Assembly (NCBI GenBank): GCA_036924085.1
Contig: JAVGWX010000011.1
Coordinates: 23,304,239 to 23,368,238, forward strand
Length of the DNA: 64,000 nucleotides
DNA from: Ariolimax columbianus
Lineage: Eukaryota; Mollusca; Gastropoda; Stylommatophora; Arionidae
Reading direction: 5' to 3'
In this document: positions 43,520 through 53,299 of the stretch, in pieces
Layout: each line of letters starts with the position of its first letter
Position numbering within the stretch: position 1 is the stretch's first letter
The notes under the pieces: model-generated
What the model saw: the letters and a program-made list of their open reading frames with translations, nothing else
The model's database searches: none
What the model was told of the DNA's origin: nothing
Made by a program: the position numbers and the translations under genes

Positions 43520-43790
43520 CAAGAGTACAAATGGAACATGAATCCCAATGCCTATGACAGCAGAAATAACGATCACAGCTCTCAATGACTGCATTTTCAG
43601 AGCAGTGAAGTCCAAATAAGGAGGTTTCTCTGCTTCTCTATCCCTTCTGTTCTTCTTTTGACTCTTCAAGTGAAGAATCACCTTTCTCCTAGGGTGGTAC
43701 AGATTGGCGGATCGGTACATGGCACTGGCAATGATAGTGAGTACAAGCAGGCCTGCTACACACTGTAATCCATGCATCCAATCAATGACT
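43520..43790 (-). CDS. SLC16-like transporter, first recognisable exon (TM6, loop, TM7)
   Basis: Acceptor cctctttcgtttcag and donor gtaagttt. After one base of a split codon it encodes VIDWMHGLQCVAGLLVLTII, ASAMYRSANLYHPRRK, a basic loop (LHLKSQKKNRRDREAEK) and PYLDFTALKMQSLRAVIV, then helix 7 (ISAVIGIGIHVPFVLL). The long basic loop between helices 6 and 7, followed by 'DF..LK', is the SLC16 arrangement. Upstream exons with helices 1-5 were not found between here and 64 kb. Confidence 0.87.
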
Positions 43791-43822
43791 CTGAAACGAA
43801 AGAGGAATGTATTACATATAAT

Positions 43823-44608
43823 AGATAAAATTCAAGAATGGTCTGTAAGCTGGCAAATGGAGTTTAATGTAGATAAATGTACTGTCATCCACATGGGTAG
43901 ATCCAATATGAAACATAATTACAGAATGGGCGAGAACAATATTAGAAAGATAGATTAAGGACGTGACCTAGGGGTTATAATAGATCATACAGGTAAGGTG
44001 AGTGAGCAAGTCCAGGTAGCAGTGAAAAAGGCAAATGCAATGTTAGGTATGATAAAAGGAAATATTAAACATAGGAGCAAGGAAGTGATGGTCAAACTGT
44101 ATAAAGCATTAGTTATACCTAGATTGGAGTACTGTTTACATGTGTGGAGTCCTTATCATAGAGGGGATATAAACATGCTGGAAAGAATACAAAAAATAGC
44201 GACAAAGCTGAAAGTGGGATTTCAGAATTACAGTTATGAGGAAAGACTCAGAAAACCGGCCTACAGTGTTTAGATGAGAGAAGAATTCGAGATGACAATA
44301 CAGGTTTATGTAAGTGATCAGAGGAATGGATAGATTAGACTATAACAAGTTTTTCAAAGTACAGCCACCCACAAGAGAGCTTAGCTACAAATTTACTAAA
44401 GAGAGGTCCAGGAAAATTATTTTTAGTCAGAGAGTGGTGAATGCTTTGAATGCATTGCCACGAGAGGTAGTGAAGGCAGGGACTATTAATGAATTTAAGA
44501 ATAGATTGGATGAGCATAGCTTTTATAGCAAGGTGATGTAAATGAAACTGGTTGTATGCAGACTCTGCAGAGTCTTCTGGGCCAGTATAAAGACGTTAAG
44601 CTAAATAT
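43823..44608 (+). mobile_element. CR1-like LINE, 5'-truncated
   Basis: Begins in the RT ('WSVSWQMEFNVDKCTVIHMG'), continues through 'LYKALVIPRLEYCLHVWS', 'RIQKIATKLKVGFQNYSYEE' and 'RVVNALNALPREVVKAGTIN', and ends at 'aaagacgttaagctaaa'. Only a few stops (for example after NIRKID), so it is among the younger copies. It starts about 30 bp from the 3' splice site of the transporter exon. Confidence 0.88.
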
Positions 44609-44639
44609 GTTTCAGAACTTGAAATAACATGGTATATAT

Positions 44640-45785
44640 GGCGGAGTTGCCAATTGGATAGGAAATTTGCTAACGGGAAGGATGCAGAGAGTTGCCAATT
44701 GGATAAGAAATTTGCTAACAGGAAGAAGGCAGAGAGTTGCCAAGTGGATAAAAAATTTGCTAACGGGAAGGATGCAGAGAGTTGCCGATTGGATAGGAAA
44801 TTGGCTAACGGGAAGGAGGCAGAGAGTTGCCAATTGGATAATAAATTTGCTAACGGGAAGAAGGCAGAGAGTTGGCATAAATAAGGAGTACTCTGATTTT
44901 TGTGTTGTAATAAGTCCAGTGCCTCCGGGATCAATATTCGCACCAATCTTGTTCTTGATATTGATAAATGATATGGACAATGGTATCGCGTGTGCGTGAT
45001 TTCAAAATTCACCGATGACACTAAATTATACGGCAGGGTCTCACCTCAGGCAGAGAGAGATCTATCGAGATCAGATTTAGATAAGATTCAAAAATGATCT
45101 GAGAACTGGCAGATGGAGTTAAATGTAGAAAAATGTAGTCATTCACTTGGGAAGGTCCAATAAGGGATATATTTACATGATGGGAGAGAACAATAATTGA
45201 AAAATCGAAAAGGAAAAGGACCGAGCTGTTATAATCAATTATACAGGTAAGGTGCGGTAGACAGTCCAGTTAGCAGTGAAAAAGCCTAATGCAATGTTGG
45301 GTATGGTAGAAAGAAACATTACACGTATGAGTAAAGAAGTGACAGTCCAACTGTATAAAGCATCAGTTAGACCTAAATTAGAGCACTGTGTTCAGGTGTG
45401 GAGTCCTTATCATAGAGTGGATATAAACATGATGGAAAAGATAAAAAGAAAAGATACAAAACTGATAGTGGAATTCCAGAATTACAGTTATGAGGAAAGA
45501 TAACAACTGGTCTAGAAAAGAGAAAAATTCGGGGTGACTTAATACAAGTTTATAAATTAATTATTGGAAAGAATAAATTAGACTATACCAAGTCTCTCCC
45601 CCCCCCCGCCCCCCCCCACCAAAATAAAAATAAAAATAAAATACAGCCGCTTAACAGATCAAATTATTTAAAGACACGTCCAGATTAGATATTAGGAAAT
45701 ATTTTTTTTGTCAGAAACTGGTTGTATACATACTCTGTGGAGCCTTAAAAAAAAAGCATAATGAAGTCAAGTTAAGTTAAGGTAA
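44640..45785 (+). mobile_element. Second CR1-like LINE subfamily with amplified RT segment
   Basis: The first 230 bp are five 45 bp units (separate entry). Then 'EYSDFCVVISPVPPGSIFAP' and ILFLILINDMDNGIA (RT motif B region), a degraded catalytic region, 'LYKASVRPKLEHCVQVWS', and a tail 'aagtcaagttaagttaagg' at 45768-45783. It includes a C-rich run at 45597-45618. Inactive. Confidence 0.8.
44643..44868. repeat. 45 bp x5 in-frame repeat inside RT
   Basis: Five units, each encoding a 15-residue block of the type QRVANWI(R/K)NLLTGR. The block occurs once in ordinary CR1-like RTs (WIESWLTG at 32.9 kb). Variation between units is mostly substitutions that keep the frame open. Confidence 0.9.
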
Positions 45786-45835
45786 CAGGTTAACCTTTTA
45801 GTTAATTTAAAAAAAAACAACTTGTGTACATCAAT

Positions 45836-46085
45836 ATTGTTTTTTGCATTATTCCATGGGAAAGAAGATGCAGCAAAAAATAAAACGCAGCAGTAAATAA
45901 GATGCAGCAGTAAATAAAATGCGGCAGGTAATAAGCTGACAGGAGCTTGTTTTTGCATTGCACCATGGGACAGAAGATGCAGCAGTAAATAAAACGCAGC
46001 AGTAAATAAGATGCAGCAGTAAATAAAATGCAGCAGGTAATAAGTTGACAGGAGCTTATTTTTGCATTGCACCATGGGACAGAAG
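45836..46085. repeat. ~109 bp tandem repeat with (aaataaaa)gcagcagt sub-repeats
   Basis: Two long copies plus the start of a third, each beginning tttttgcatt(g/a)(c/t). and 'caccatgggacagaagatgc'. Inside each, 'gcagcagtaaataaa' is repeated several times. The third copy leads straight into SINE-E, so the unit includes the SINE-E 5' end. Confidence 0.85.
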
Positions 46086-46355
46086 ATGCAGCAATGAATA
46101 AGCTGATAGAAGCCAGCGAATCATAGCTGGCTGCTTGCATTGGGGTCAGAGAAGCACAGAACCCAATCTGCCTGCCTGTGGCGGTCCTGGAAACAGGCTG
46201 GCATTAGTATAGCCTGGTTGAGATATTAGGGGATGAAGGGGAAAGGTAAATTCAGTCTAAAAAATGTCCTTCTGAAATTGGATGTGTCGGGTCGAAAGAC
46301 GAAAATATACTGTAAACTATGACACGATGTCACAAATGTCATTCTCAGGATGCAC
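46085..46355 (+). mobile_element. SINE-E copy feeding into the GAA array
   Basis: Head 'gcagcaatgaataagctgat', 'gaatcatagctggctgcttg', then 'ggatgtgtcgggtcgaaaga' and 'tgtaaactatgacacgatgt', and directly the GAA repeat where a (GAA)n tail is expected. Confidence 0.8.
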
Positions 46356-46995
46356 GATGAAGAAGAAGAAGAAGAAGAAGAAGAAAAGGAAGAAGAAAAT
46401 GAAGAGGAAGAAGAAAAATAAGAAGACAAGAGGAAGAAGAAGTAGCAGAAGAAATACAAGAAGAAGAAGAAGAGAAGGCAGAAGAAAAAGAAGCAGAGGA
46501 AAGGAAGAAGCAAAAGAAAAAGAAAAAGAAGATTAGGAAAAAGAAAAAGAAGAAGAAGAAAGAGAGAGAAAGATATAGAAGACGAAGAAGAAGAAGAAGA
46601 GGAGGACAAAGAAGAAGAAAAAGACCAAGCAGAATAAATAAAAGGAAGAAGAAGAGGAGGAAGACGACACAGAAGAGGAAGAAGAAGAAGAAGAAGAGGA
46701 AGAAACACAATAAGATGATGAAGAAGAAGAAGACAAGGAAAAAGCAAATGAAAACGAAGAAGAAGAAAAATAGGAAGAAGTAGAAGAAGAAAAAGAAGAA
46801 GAAGAAGAAAAGAGGAAGAAGCAAAAGCAGCAGAAGAAGAAGAAAAAGAAGAAGAAGAGGAGGAGGAGGAGGAAGAAGACAAAGGAGAGGGCGAAGAAGA
46901 TGAGGAAGAAGAATAACAGAAAGAAGAGGAAGAAGAAGAAAACGAAAAAGAAAAACTAAAAGAACAAGCAGAAAAATGGATGAAGAAGAAGAAGA
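46355..46995 (+). repeat. (GAA)n purine array, about 640 bp
   Basis: Nearly pure A/G on the plus strand, dominated by gaa triplets with occasional gag, aaa and gac. Long polypurine tracts of this kind can adopt triplex DNA. Open frames across it (Ser/Leu/Phe-rich on the minus strand, Lys/Arg-rich on the plus) are low-complexity artefacts. Confidence 0.95.
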
Positions 46996-47460
46996 GGACA
47001 TCTATGCTAATGACTCTAACAAAGGCAGCAGCAAACTCGTGTAGCGTGCTTGGAATTTCACAATGTTGTTGCTGTTGGAAGTTTCTCGCACTGAGTTGAG
47101 CCATGACCAACAGATGGCCATGGTTGAGTTAACCCTGGGTGTTATTTTGGCAGCGAATTTCAGTGGTACTTCTTGCATCACAAAGCGTACTTCAGAAGGC
47201 TAACCAGGGTCTTCCTGGCTGCAGCACAACGTGAGCCCTCCAGTAAGCTCACCGCTTTGGGGATTTACAGTATTGATCCCTACCTCGATGGCCAAACTAC
47301 TGTGACACATCCTATTTCCAGGAGAACGATACATGACGTGAGGTAGGCGTTTTATAAGTATATTTCACATGCCCCTCATTACTCTGAAAACAAGGTAATT
47401 TTTTTGGTACTATACAAGGTGTTCATCGCAAGTGATGGTGGCAACAATATCAGACAGTTT
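46995..47460. other. Unassigned spacer
   Basis: Unique-looking sequence without a recognised gene. 47140-47400 has phrases resembling repeat-D (ctcgatggccaaactac, gaggtaggcgt), but the match is weak. Confidence 0.4.
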
Positions 47461-47826
47461 TGTCTTAACTTAACTTAACAACTTAACTTAACTTAACCTA
47501 ACTTAACATAACCCAACTTAACAACTTAACAACTTAACTTAACCTAACTTAACATAACCCAACTTAACAACTTAACTTAACTTAACAACTTAACTTAACT
47601 TAACAACTTAACTTAACTTAACCTAACTTAACATAACCCAACTTAACAACTTAACTTAACTTAACCCAACTTAACTTAACCTAACTTATCAACTTAACTT
47701 AACCCAACTTAACAACTTAACTTAACTTAACCTAACTTAACAACTTAACTTAACCCAATTTAACAACTTAACAACTTAACTTAACTAAACAACTTAGCTT
47801 AACTTAACTTTACAAAACTTAACTTA
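47461..47826. repeat. TTAAG-type array (aacttaac)n
   Basis: Irregular 5-12 bp periodicity of aacttaac, aacctaac, aacataaccc. The complement, ttaagttaagtt, equals the tail motif of CR1-like copies at 8.88, 23.13, 34.18 and 45.78 kb. It is thus an expanded LINE tail, not a telomere. Confidence 0.9.
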
Positions 47827-48185
47827 ACGTTTTTATACTGGTTTCGAAGACATCAGAGTCTGTAGAGAACCAGTTATATTTGCATTACACTGCTCTAAAA
47901 GCTATGCCTATCCAATCTATTCTTAAATGCATTAACTGTCTCTGCCTCCACTACCTCCTGTGACAATGCATTCCAAGCATTCACCCATCTCTGACTAAAA
48001 AAATATTTCCTAACATCCAATCTGGACTTTTATTTAGCTAATTTGTATCTGTGCCCTCTTGTTCTCGTTGGTAGTTGTATTTTGAAAAAAAAACAAAACA
48101 AACAAACAACTTGTTATAGTCTAATTTAACCTTTCCCGTGTTTATTTCATGTCTGAAGTCACCTCGAATTCTTCTCTCTTCTAGA
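47461..48185 (-). mobile_element. CR1-like LINE 3' end with expanded TTAAG tail
   Basis: 47826-48185 is a minus-strand CR1-like 3' region (gtttttatactggtttcgaa, 'gacaatgcattccaagcatt'). Its tail is followed by about 365 bp (47461-47826) of the array listed separately. The left flank is unrelated. Confidence 0.85.
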
Positions 48186-48600
48186 TGCTGTAGGCATCTT
48201 GATGATGTAGCTAACGCTGTATTTGGATTATAGTGAGGAAGTGGCTGCTCTGGTCTTCAACCTGACTCTCTGGTCCCGAGTTACCATAGATCAGTGGCAA
48301 GACATAAGTCAAGACGACTGGAGGCAACTCGGAATTCAAGCACAATGGTTCCACTTCCCGTGAGACCAGGGGTCACTTTAAAACTTGCCCACCGGTTCTC
48401 TTAATCGCGGTGAGAGGCGAGTGCCTGCACTCTTGACCACAGCGACACACCACCCCCCCCCCCCCCCCATAAACTCTGCAGAGTCTGCAGATAACCAGTT
48501 TCACATTCCAGTCGCCTAGTCTCGTCACAAAGTGATCATTGGACGATTGAGATGCTCCCCCCCCCCCCGAAGTCACCCCCCCCCCGCGTAGTTCTGCTGG
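48185..48600 (-). repeat. Repeat-N inverse copy with poly-C runs
   Basis: Matches 41560-41905 in reverse ('gtatttggattatagtgagg', 'cagtggcaagacataagtca', 'gaccagggg tcactttaaaa', 'aaactctgcagagtctgcag'). Contains C runs at 48453-48470 and 48557-48590, which may be unstable or inexact in the assembly. Confidence 0.55.
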
Positions 48601-48699
48601 CGCTGAAGGGGTCTGGGTAGATGTATCTGGGCTATTCATTGGCCTTCTCTTTTCTGATCAGAGGGCCAGTACTGATCAGGGACGATGGCTTCACTAGTT

Positions 48700-48796
48700 C
48701 CGCCCCACTGCAGCACCATTCCGCCCGCTGCAGCACCATTCCACCCCGCTGCAGCACCATTCCGCCCCGCTGCAGCACCATTCCGCCCCGCTGCAC
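48700..48796. repeat. ~21 bp x5 repeat (gcagcaccattccgccccgct)
   Basis: Five tandem units of about 20-21 bp in a GC-rich island. Not part of a recognised element. Confidence 0.9.
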
Positions 48797-48959
48797 CCCT
48801 GGTGATTGCCTGGAAATTGGCCGCACTTGAGAAATGTACTAAAGATGATGCTGGAACGTGATTTTAATAGATTTCCTTCATGAGAACGGACTGTGTAGAT
48901 ACAATACTAGTAATATGCAAGACGACAGTTGGCTATGTCTGAACAGTCAATGACGCAGA

Positions 48960-49268
48960 CAACTATACTATCCTATACTACACTACATTACACTAAACTA
49001 ACCTACACTACACTGCACTATACTACACTACATTACACTAACCTACACGTCAATACACTACATTACACTATACTACACTAACCTACACTACATTACACTA
49101 CACTAACCTACACTACACTACACTACACTATACTACACTACCCTACACTACATTACACTACACTAACCTACACTACACTTCACTAACCTACATTATATTA
49201 CACTACACTACCTTAACAAAATTTCACTACATTACACTACACTAACCTACACTACACTACACTATACT
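48960..49268. repeat. (ctacactaca)n-type simple repeat
   Basis: Irregular array of ctacac, ttacac and taacctacac words over about 300 bp. Immediately followed by the dispersed repeat shared with 0.7 kb. Confidence 0.9.
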
Positions 49269-49645
49269 TAGTTCTTAGTCGACCTGTACTTCTACAGGCT
49301 CAGATGCCTCTGTGCAAGTCCCAGATCTGGTTTGAGCTGGATGTAGCCAGGGAGAAGGATTTCCTGCTTAGCGGGTTAGGTTCGAGCAGCTTCATACTCC
49401 ACTGCGTTGGTACAATCGCTTACTGAGGATGGTTAACCGATGTGCGAGTCCATCTCAGTAGACTCAAACACTAGAGCAAAGTAAGCCCGCAGCCTGTTAG
49501 GCGCCATCTATGCTGCTCTAAACAAACCACCCAACCATGGCCGGTGTTATGCCATGTCCCACAGTTAGTCGCCTCTTTCGACATGCTCTCTGTGAAGCAG
49601 TGGTGCTATTCTTGTCCTTGTCATACAAAAGACCTCGGCAGACCA
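49269..49645 (+). repeat. Dispersed repeat, copy 2
   Basis: Same-orientation partner of 717-1095; includes 'aacaaaccacccaaccatgg' and 'ggccggtgttatgccatgtc'. Identity appears high, so it is worth aligning. Confidence 0.75.
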
Positions 49646-49669
49646 ATCGGGACTATACTATACTGTACG

Positions 49670-49872
49670 TACTATACACTACACTACACCACTACACTAC
49701 ACTAACTCCCATCCCATCCAATCCCAGACGTGACCATACCAGACGTGACCATACCATACCATACCATACCATACCCCATACCATACCATACCAGATCAGA
49801 CCAGACCAGGTCAGACCAGACCAGGCCAGGCCAGACCAGACCAGGCTAGGCCAGACCAGACCAGGCCAGCCT
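49670..49872. repeat. Short-word simple repeats: actacac, ataccatacc, agaccaggcc
   Basis: Three different simple repeats in succession (CACTA, CATAC, CCAGA types), each a few tens of bp. Each seems to grow from the last few bases of its neighbour. Confidence 0.85.
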
Positions 49873-50275
49873 GCAACTCATGGCTGCCTGATTTGCATGA
49901 ATGTCAGCGAATCACAGGGAAGGAAGACCAAAGGAATGGTCAGGCAAAACATACTTATCAGACATGTTAGTCAGGGTCAGGCAAAATATACCGGCCAAGA
50001 CCTTCACTTCGACTTTCCCGGTTTCCCTTTCTGGAAGGCTGTTTTCATGGCAGCCTGGCTAACGAGGTAAGGGATCGACGTGATCCCCATAGTAGTGAGC
50101 AACACTCAGATGAAACCAAGTATAGCACAACCACCTAGAGGACCCCGGTTCACCTTCGTCAGCACGCTCGGGATGTGAGGAAAGCTACGACAACCCGGCA
50201 CCTAACGTCCTTTTCAGGGCGCACAAAAAAAGTAATCCTACTCACTGTGGACATTCAATAACAACAACAACGTCC
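49870..50275 (+). mobile_element. Repeat-D copy
   Basis: Begins with a SINE-E-like head ('caactcatggctgcctgatt'), then 'ggaaggaagaccaaaggaat', the core 'gtagtgagcaacactcagat', and the AAC tail at 50258-50272. Confidence 0.8.
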
Positions 50276-50456
50276 CTTCTCCAAGTGGCGGCCCTAGAAA
50301 CATTCTGGCTGACAGAATAAGGATCGTAGAGGGAAGACACACCCGGTCCTAAAAAAGGGGTGCTGAAATCGGATGTGTTAGCTCGGAAGGCGTCAGTTAT
50401 CAAAGCTTCGCTGTAAGCTACGAAACAACGTTTTTTTTCAGCCAAAGAAGAAGAAA
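50275..50456 (+). mobile_element. SINE-E copy, internally deleted
   Basis: Segments 'ctccaagtggcggccctaga', 'gctgaaatcggatgtgttag' and 'cgctgtaagctacgaaacaa', ending in 'agccaaagaagaagaaaaca'. It follows repeat-D directly. Confidence 0.7.
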
Positions 50457-50639
50457 ACAAAAGACCTAAACCATAAAGGAAACAAAACCAACAACCTAGT
50501 ATACCAGAGCGTAATTGAATAAGTTATGTACCCCATTCATAAATTGTTGGTCTGTGACTTTTAGCAGTTTTACTATTCAACCCAGACTAAGGTCATAATT
50601 TACGGTCATGCGTCATAAGCACGCTCCTATTTGGTAGCA

Positions 50640-51950
50640 AAGTTTGAGCAACGCGTGCCAAAAAAAATAAATTTAAATAGCAAAGGCGTAACACCTTCCA
50701 TCAACGGCGCATATGATCCATTTGTAAGGGTTTCATGGAGAAACAGTGTAACAAATACCTCGAAGATGCATACTTGCACAGGTCTCATTAGCATGCACAG
50801 CCTCCTTCGGCAACGAAGACTAATATGGCTTGGTCAAGTTTGTCGCATGGGAGCACCATTCTTTTTGGACTGCGCAATAGCACCTTAGACATCAAGGGAT
50901 CAAGAATCAAGAGAGGAGAGTCATGGATGACACAGACGGAGAGAACAATTGGACAGGTGACCACAGTTGAGACGATAGTCAAGAGAGAAGAATGGATTCA
51001 TACTGACGATAGAAAGACATATTACCACAGAATCATCATAACCATGGACAGGGAATACGAAGAGTGGTGCAATAAGAGGGAAGAATGGAAGGTTAACAAG
51101 TTGATCATTTCTAACATGCAGTATAGTGATGCCATCACATTTACCAATGGATCTGTGCTACGAAGTGATATTTCCGATTGGGGTATCAACTAGAAAGAGA
51201 GAACAGGTCGTTGCTAAACAGAGCAGGTCATACAGAACATCGGAGGGACGGCGTGGCCTAGTGGTTAAGTGGCACGGCTCACAACCAGAAGGTGCTGGGT
51301 TCGATCCCTATCACAGCACCGGCCGTTACCCCGGGGAAGCAAACCCTTAGAAAATGCAGGAGGAAGCAGACCCTTACATAAAATGCATGCTGAAGTCGGA
51401 TGCACTGGGCCGACAGGCGCAAAATAAAAACCACAGTGCAACGCACACCGCCTTGGGGATAAGAGAAATAAGGCGAACGCAAAAAAAAATAAAAAAATAC
51501 AGAACATCAACCTCCTGTACGAGAATGGCGATGGAGGCGGTGACTGCAGCTCTGAGATGGTTATTTGAGACCTCTTTAACAGCACCAGTCATCGTGTCAG
51601 ACTCCCGATTCGGAAGGAACATGAGTTGATCGCAACTGTGGAGGGATCAAACATGCAGGGACTGGTATGGATCTCCTGCCCTGGTCATTCTGTGCTTCAG
51701 TACAACGAAAGAGCTGCCATCCTGGCTTCACCAATTACCCCTTTAGCAGCACAAGTCATCATTTCAGACTCTCAATCCTTACTTCAGAAGGAACATGAGT
51801 CGATCGCAACTGTGGAGGAATCAAAGATACAGGGACTAGTGTGGATCTCCTGCCCTGGTCATTCTGGGTTTCAGTACAACAAAAGAACTGCCATCCTGGC
51901 TTCACAAGCACCAACTACCACGTGATATGATTATGACCCACATTTTGAAG
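50640..51950 (+). pseudogene. LINE fragment: RT C-terminus and duplicated RNase H
   Basis: 50780-50870 reads 'SMHSLLRQRRLIWLGQVCRM', the usual end of a LINE RT. 51126-51190 has the RNase H start 'AITFTNGSVLRSDISDWG', where the first catalytic Asp of TDGS is Asn. SINE-B interrupts at 51242-51496. RNase H then resumes: 'STSCTRMAMEAVTAALRW', 'APVIVSDS' and LVWISCPGHS..NERA. The 51578-51735 segment is repeated at 51742-51912. Stops are present. Confidence 0.75.
51242..51496 (+). mobile_element. SINE-B copy 5 with 12 bp TSD
   Basis: Complete plus-strand copy: head 'ggacggcgtggcctagtggt', box B 'gctgggttcgatccct', tail of A and aaaaaaaaataaaaaa. The duplication atacagaacatc lies at 51230-51241 and 51497-51508, inside the LINE RNase H. 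The clearest copy for defining the family. Confidence 0.93.
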
Positions 51951-52464
51951 TCTGCCAATGACTGTCTGTTAGATGATGACACAGTAATAGATATGAATCA
52001 GCAATTCACAGACAGCAGATCTTCGAGGTTCGAGTGGACTAGGGCCCAAGACAGGAAGCCACAGAAGTGTGTACAACAAACGAGCTGCAGGAACCGCCAG
52101 TTTTCACACACTTCGCTATTTGCTGGGAGAGACTGAGGACTTACGGGTATGCCCGCAGTGCAGTAAAGTAGATTCTTAGGAACAGAACAGAGCAACATAA
52201 TGTAATAGTTCTCGCTTACAACGTTTTCAAAATCTAAATTGGGATGTTTATGTACAGCTTCCAGATGACAAAAGAACAGGTGGCCGACCACAGCTTCGAG
52301 GAGGTAACCAAACATGCAGGCATTAAGAAAGAGAATAATAATCACTGCACGTGTAAGGCCCTCTCTACTGCATGGAGCTTAAACATGGACTCTAGCTATA
52401 AAATGTGAAAAGAAAATCTATAATGAAAGTCGATCAAATGAGAGACAACTATCACTGCGCGGGA

Positions 52465-52990
52465 AGGAAGACTAACGTCTGGTGACGCAAAATATACTGA
52501 TCAGACATGTTAGTCAAGGTCAAGCAAAATATATTGATCAGACATGTTAGTCAAGGCAAGCAAAATATATTGATCAGACATGTTAGTCAAGGTCAAGCAA
52601 AATATACTGATCAGACATGTTAGTCAAGGTCAAGCAACATGTACTGATCAGACATGTTAGTCAAGGTCAAGCAACATGTACTGATCAGATATGTTAGTCA
52701 AGGTCAAGCAAAATATATTGGCCAAGACCCTTACCTTGGCTTCCTAGTAGCTCTCTCTGAAAACGGGCTGTTTTCATGACAACCTGGCTAACAAGGTGAG
52801 GGATCGACGTGATCCCTGTAGTAATGAGTGACACAGAGATGAAACCAAGCATAGCACAACGGCCTGGAGGAACCCGGTACACCTTCATCCGCATGCACGG
52901 TATGTAAGTAAAGCTACTGCAACCCACCACTTAACGTCCTTTTCAGGGCACACAAGAGTAACTTACTCATTGTGGGCATTCGAAACAAAA
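52465..52990 (+). mobile_element. Repeat-D copy with 37 bp x6 expansion
   Basis: The distal segment is expanded to six 37 bp units at 52489-52709 (aaaatatactgatcagacat plus gttagtcaaggtcaagc). Then come the normal body ('gccaagacccttaccttggc', 'gtagtaatgagtgacacaga') and the end 'gcattcgaaacaaaatcac', where the AAC tail is short. 51950-52465 before it has no feature I can support. Confidence 0.85.
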
Positions 52991-53299
52991 TCACTGCCTT
53001 GATTGAGCTGAACAAGTATACCTGTTCAGACACGAGAACGGAACATAACAGACTGAATGGACACTTACACACGCTAATATTGGCGCCATCACGTGTCATG
53101 TGTATGTATGTAAACGCAGCAAAGACATCCGAGAGTATCATGCAAGTCTGTTATATACTTGGGCAATTTCGTACTGAACACTGGCCCATGGAGACAAACC
53201 TCCAAAGCTGAATAAGCCTTGAAGGACTTTCCACGACAGCAACCTTTATCTAGAGAACTGTTCTTTTAATAAGTTGTATTTGGTAGATAAGAGATAGAA

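Noticed and set aside
45597..45618. Poly-C runs here and at 48453-48590 and 53536-53546 as possible G-quadruplex or regulatory sites
   Set aside because: Isolated homopolymers within decayed repeats; length is uncertain in assemblies and no gene is near.
46226..47110. Ser/Leu/Phe-rich open frames on the minus strand
   Set aside because: Translation of the GAA/TTC array; low complexity and explained by the SINE tail expansion.
47461..47826. Possible internal telomeric repeat
   Set aside because: The words are aacttaac/aacctaac with irregular spacing and continue a CR1-like LINE tail; this is not a regular TTAGGG- or TTAGG-type array.
52000..52345. Possible transmembrane exon on the minus strand (IIILFLNACMFGYLL..)
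   Set aside because: One hydrophobic stretch only, no good splice sites with matching phase to the transporter, and no similarity to its missing N-terminal helices.
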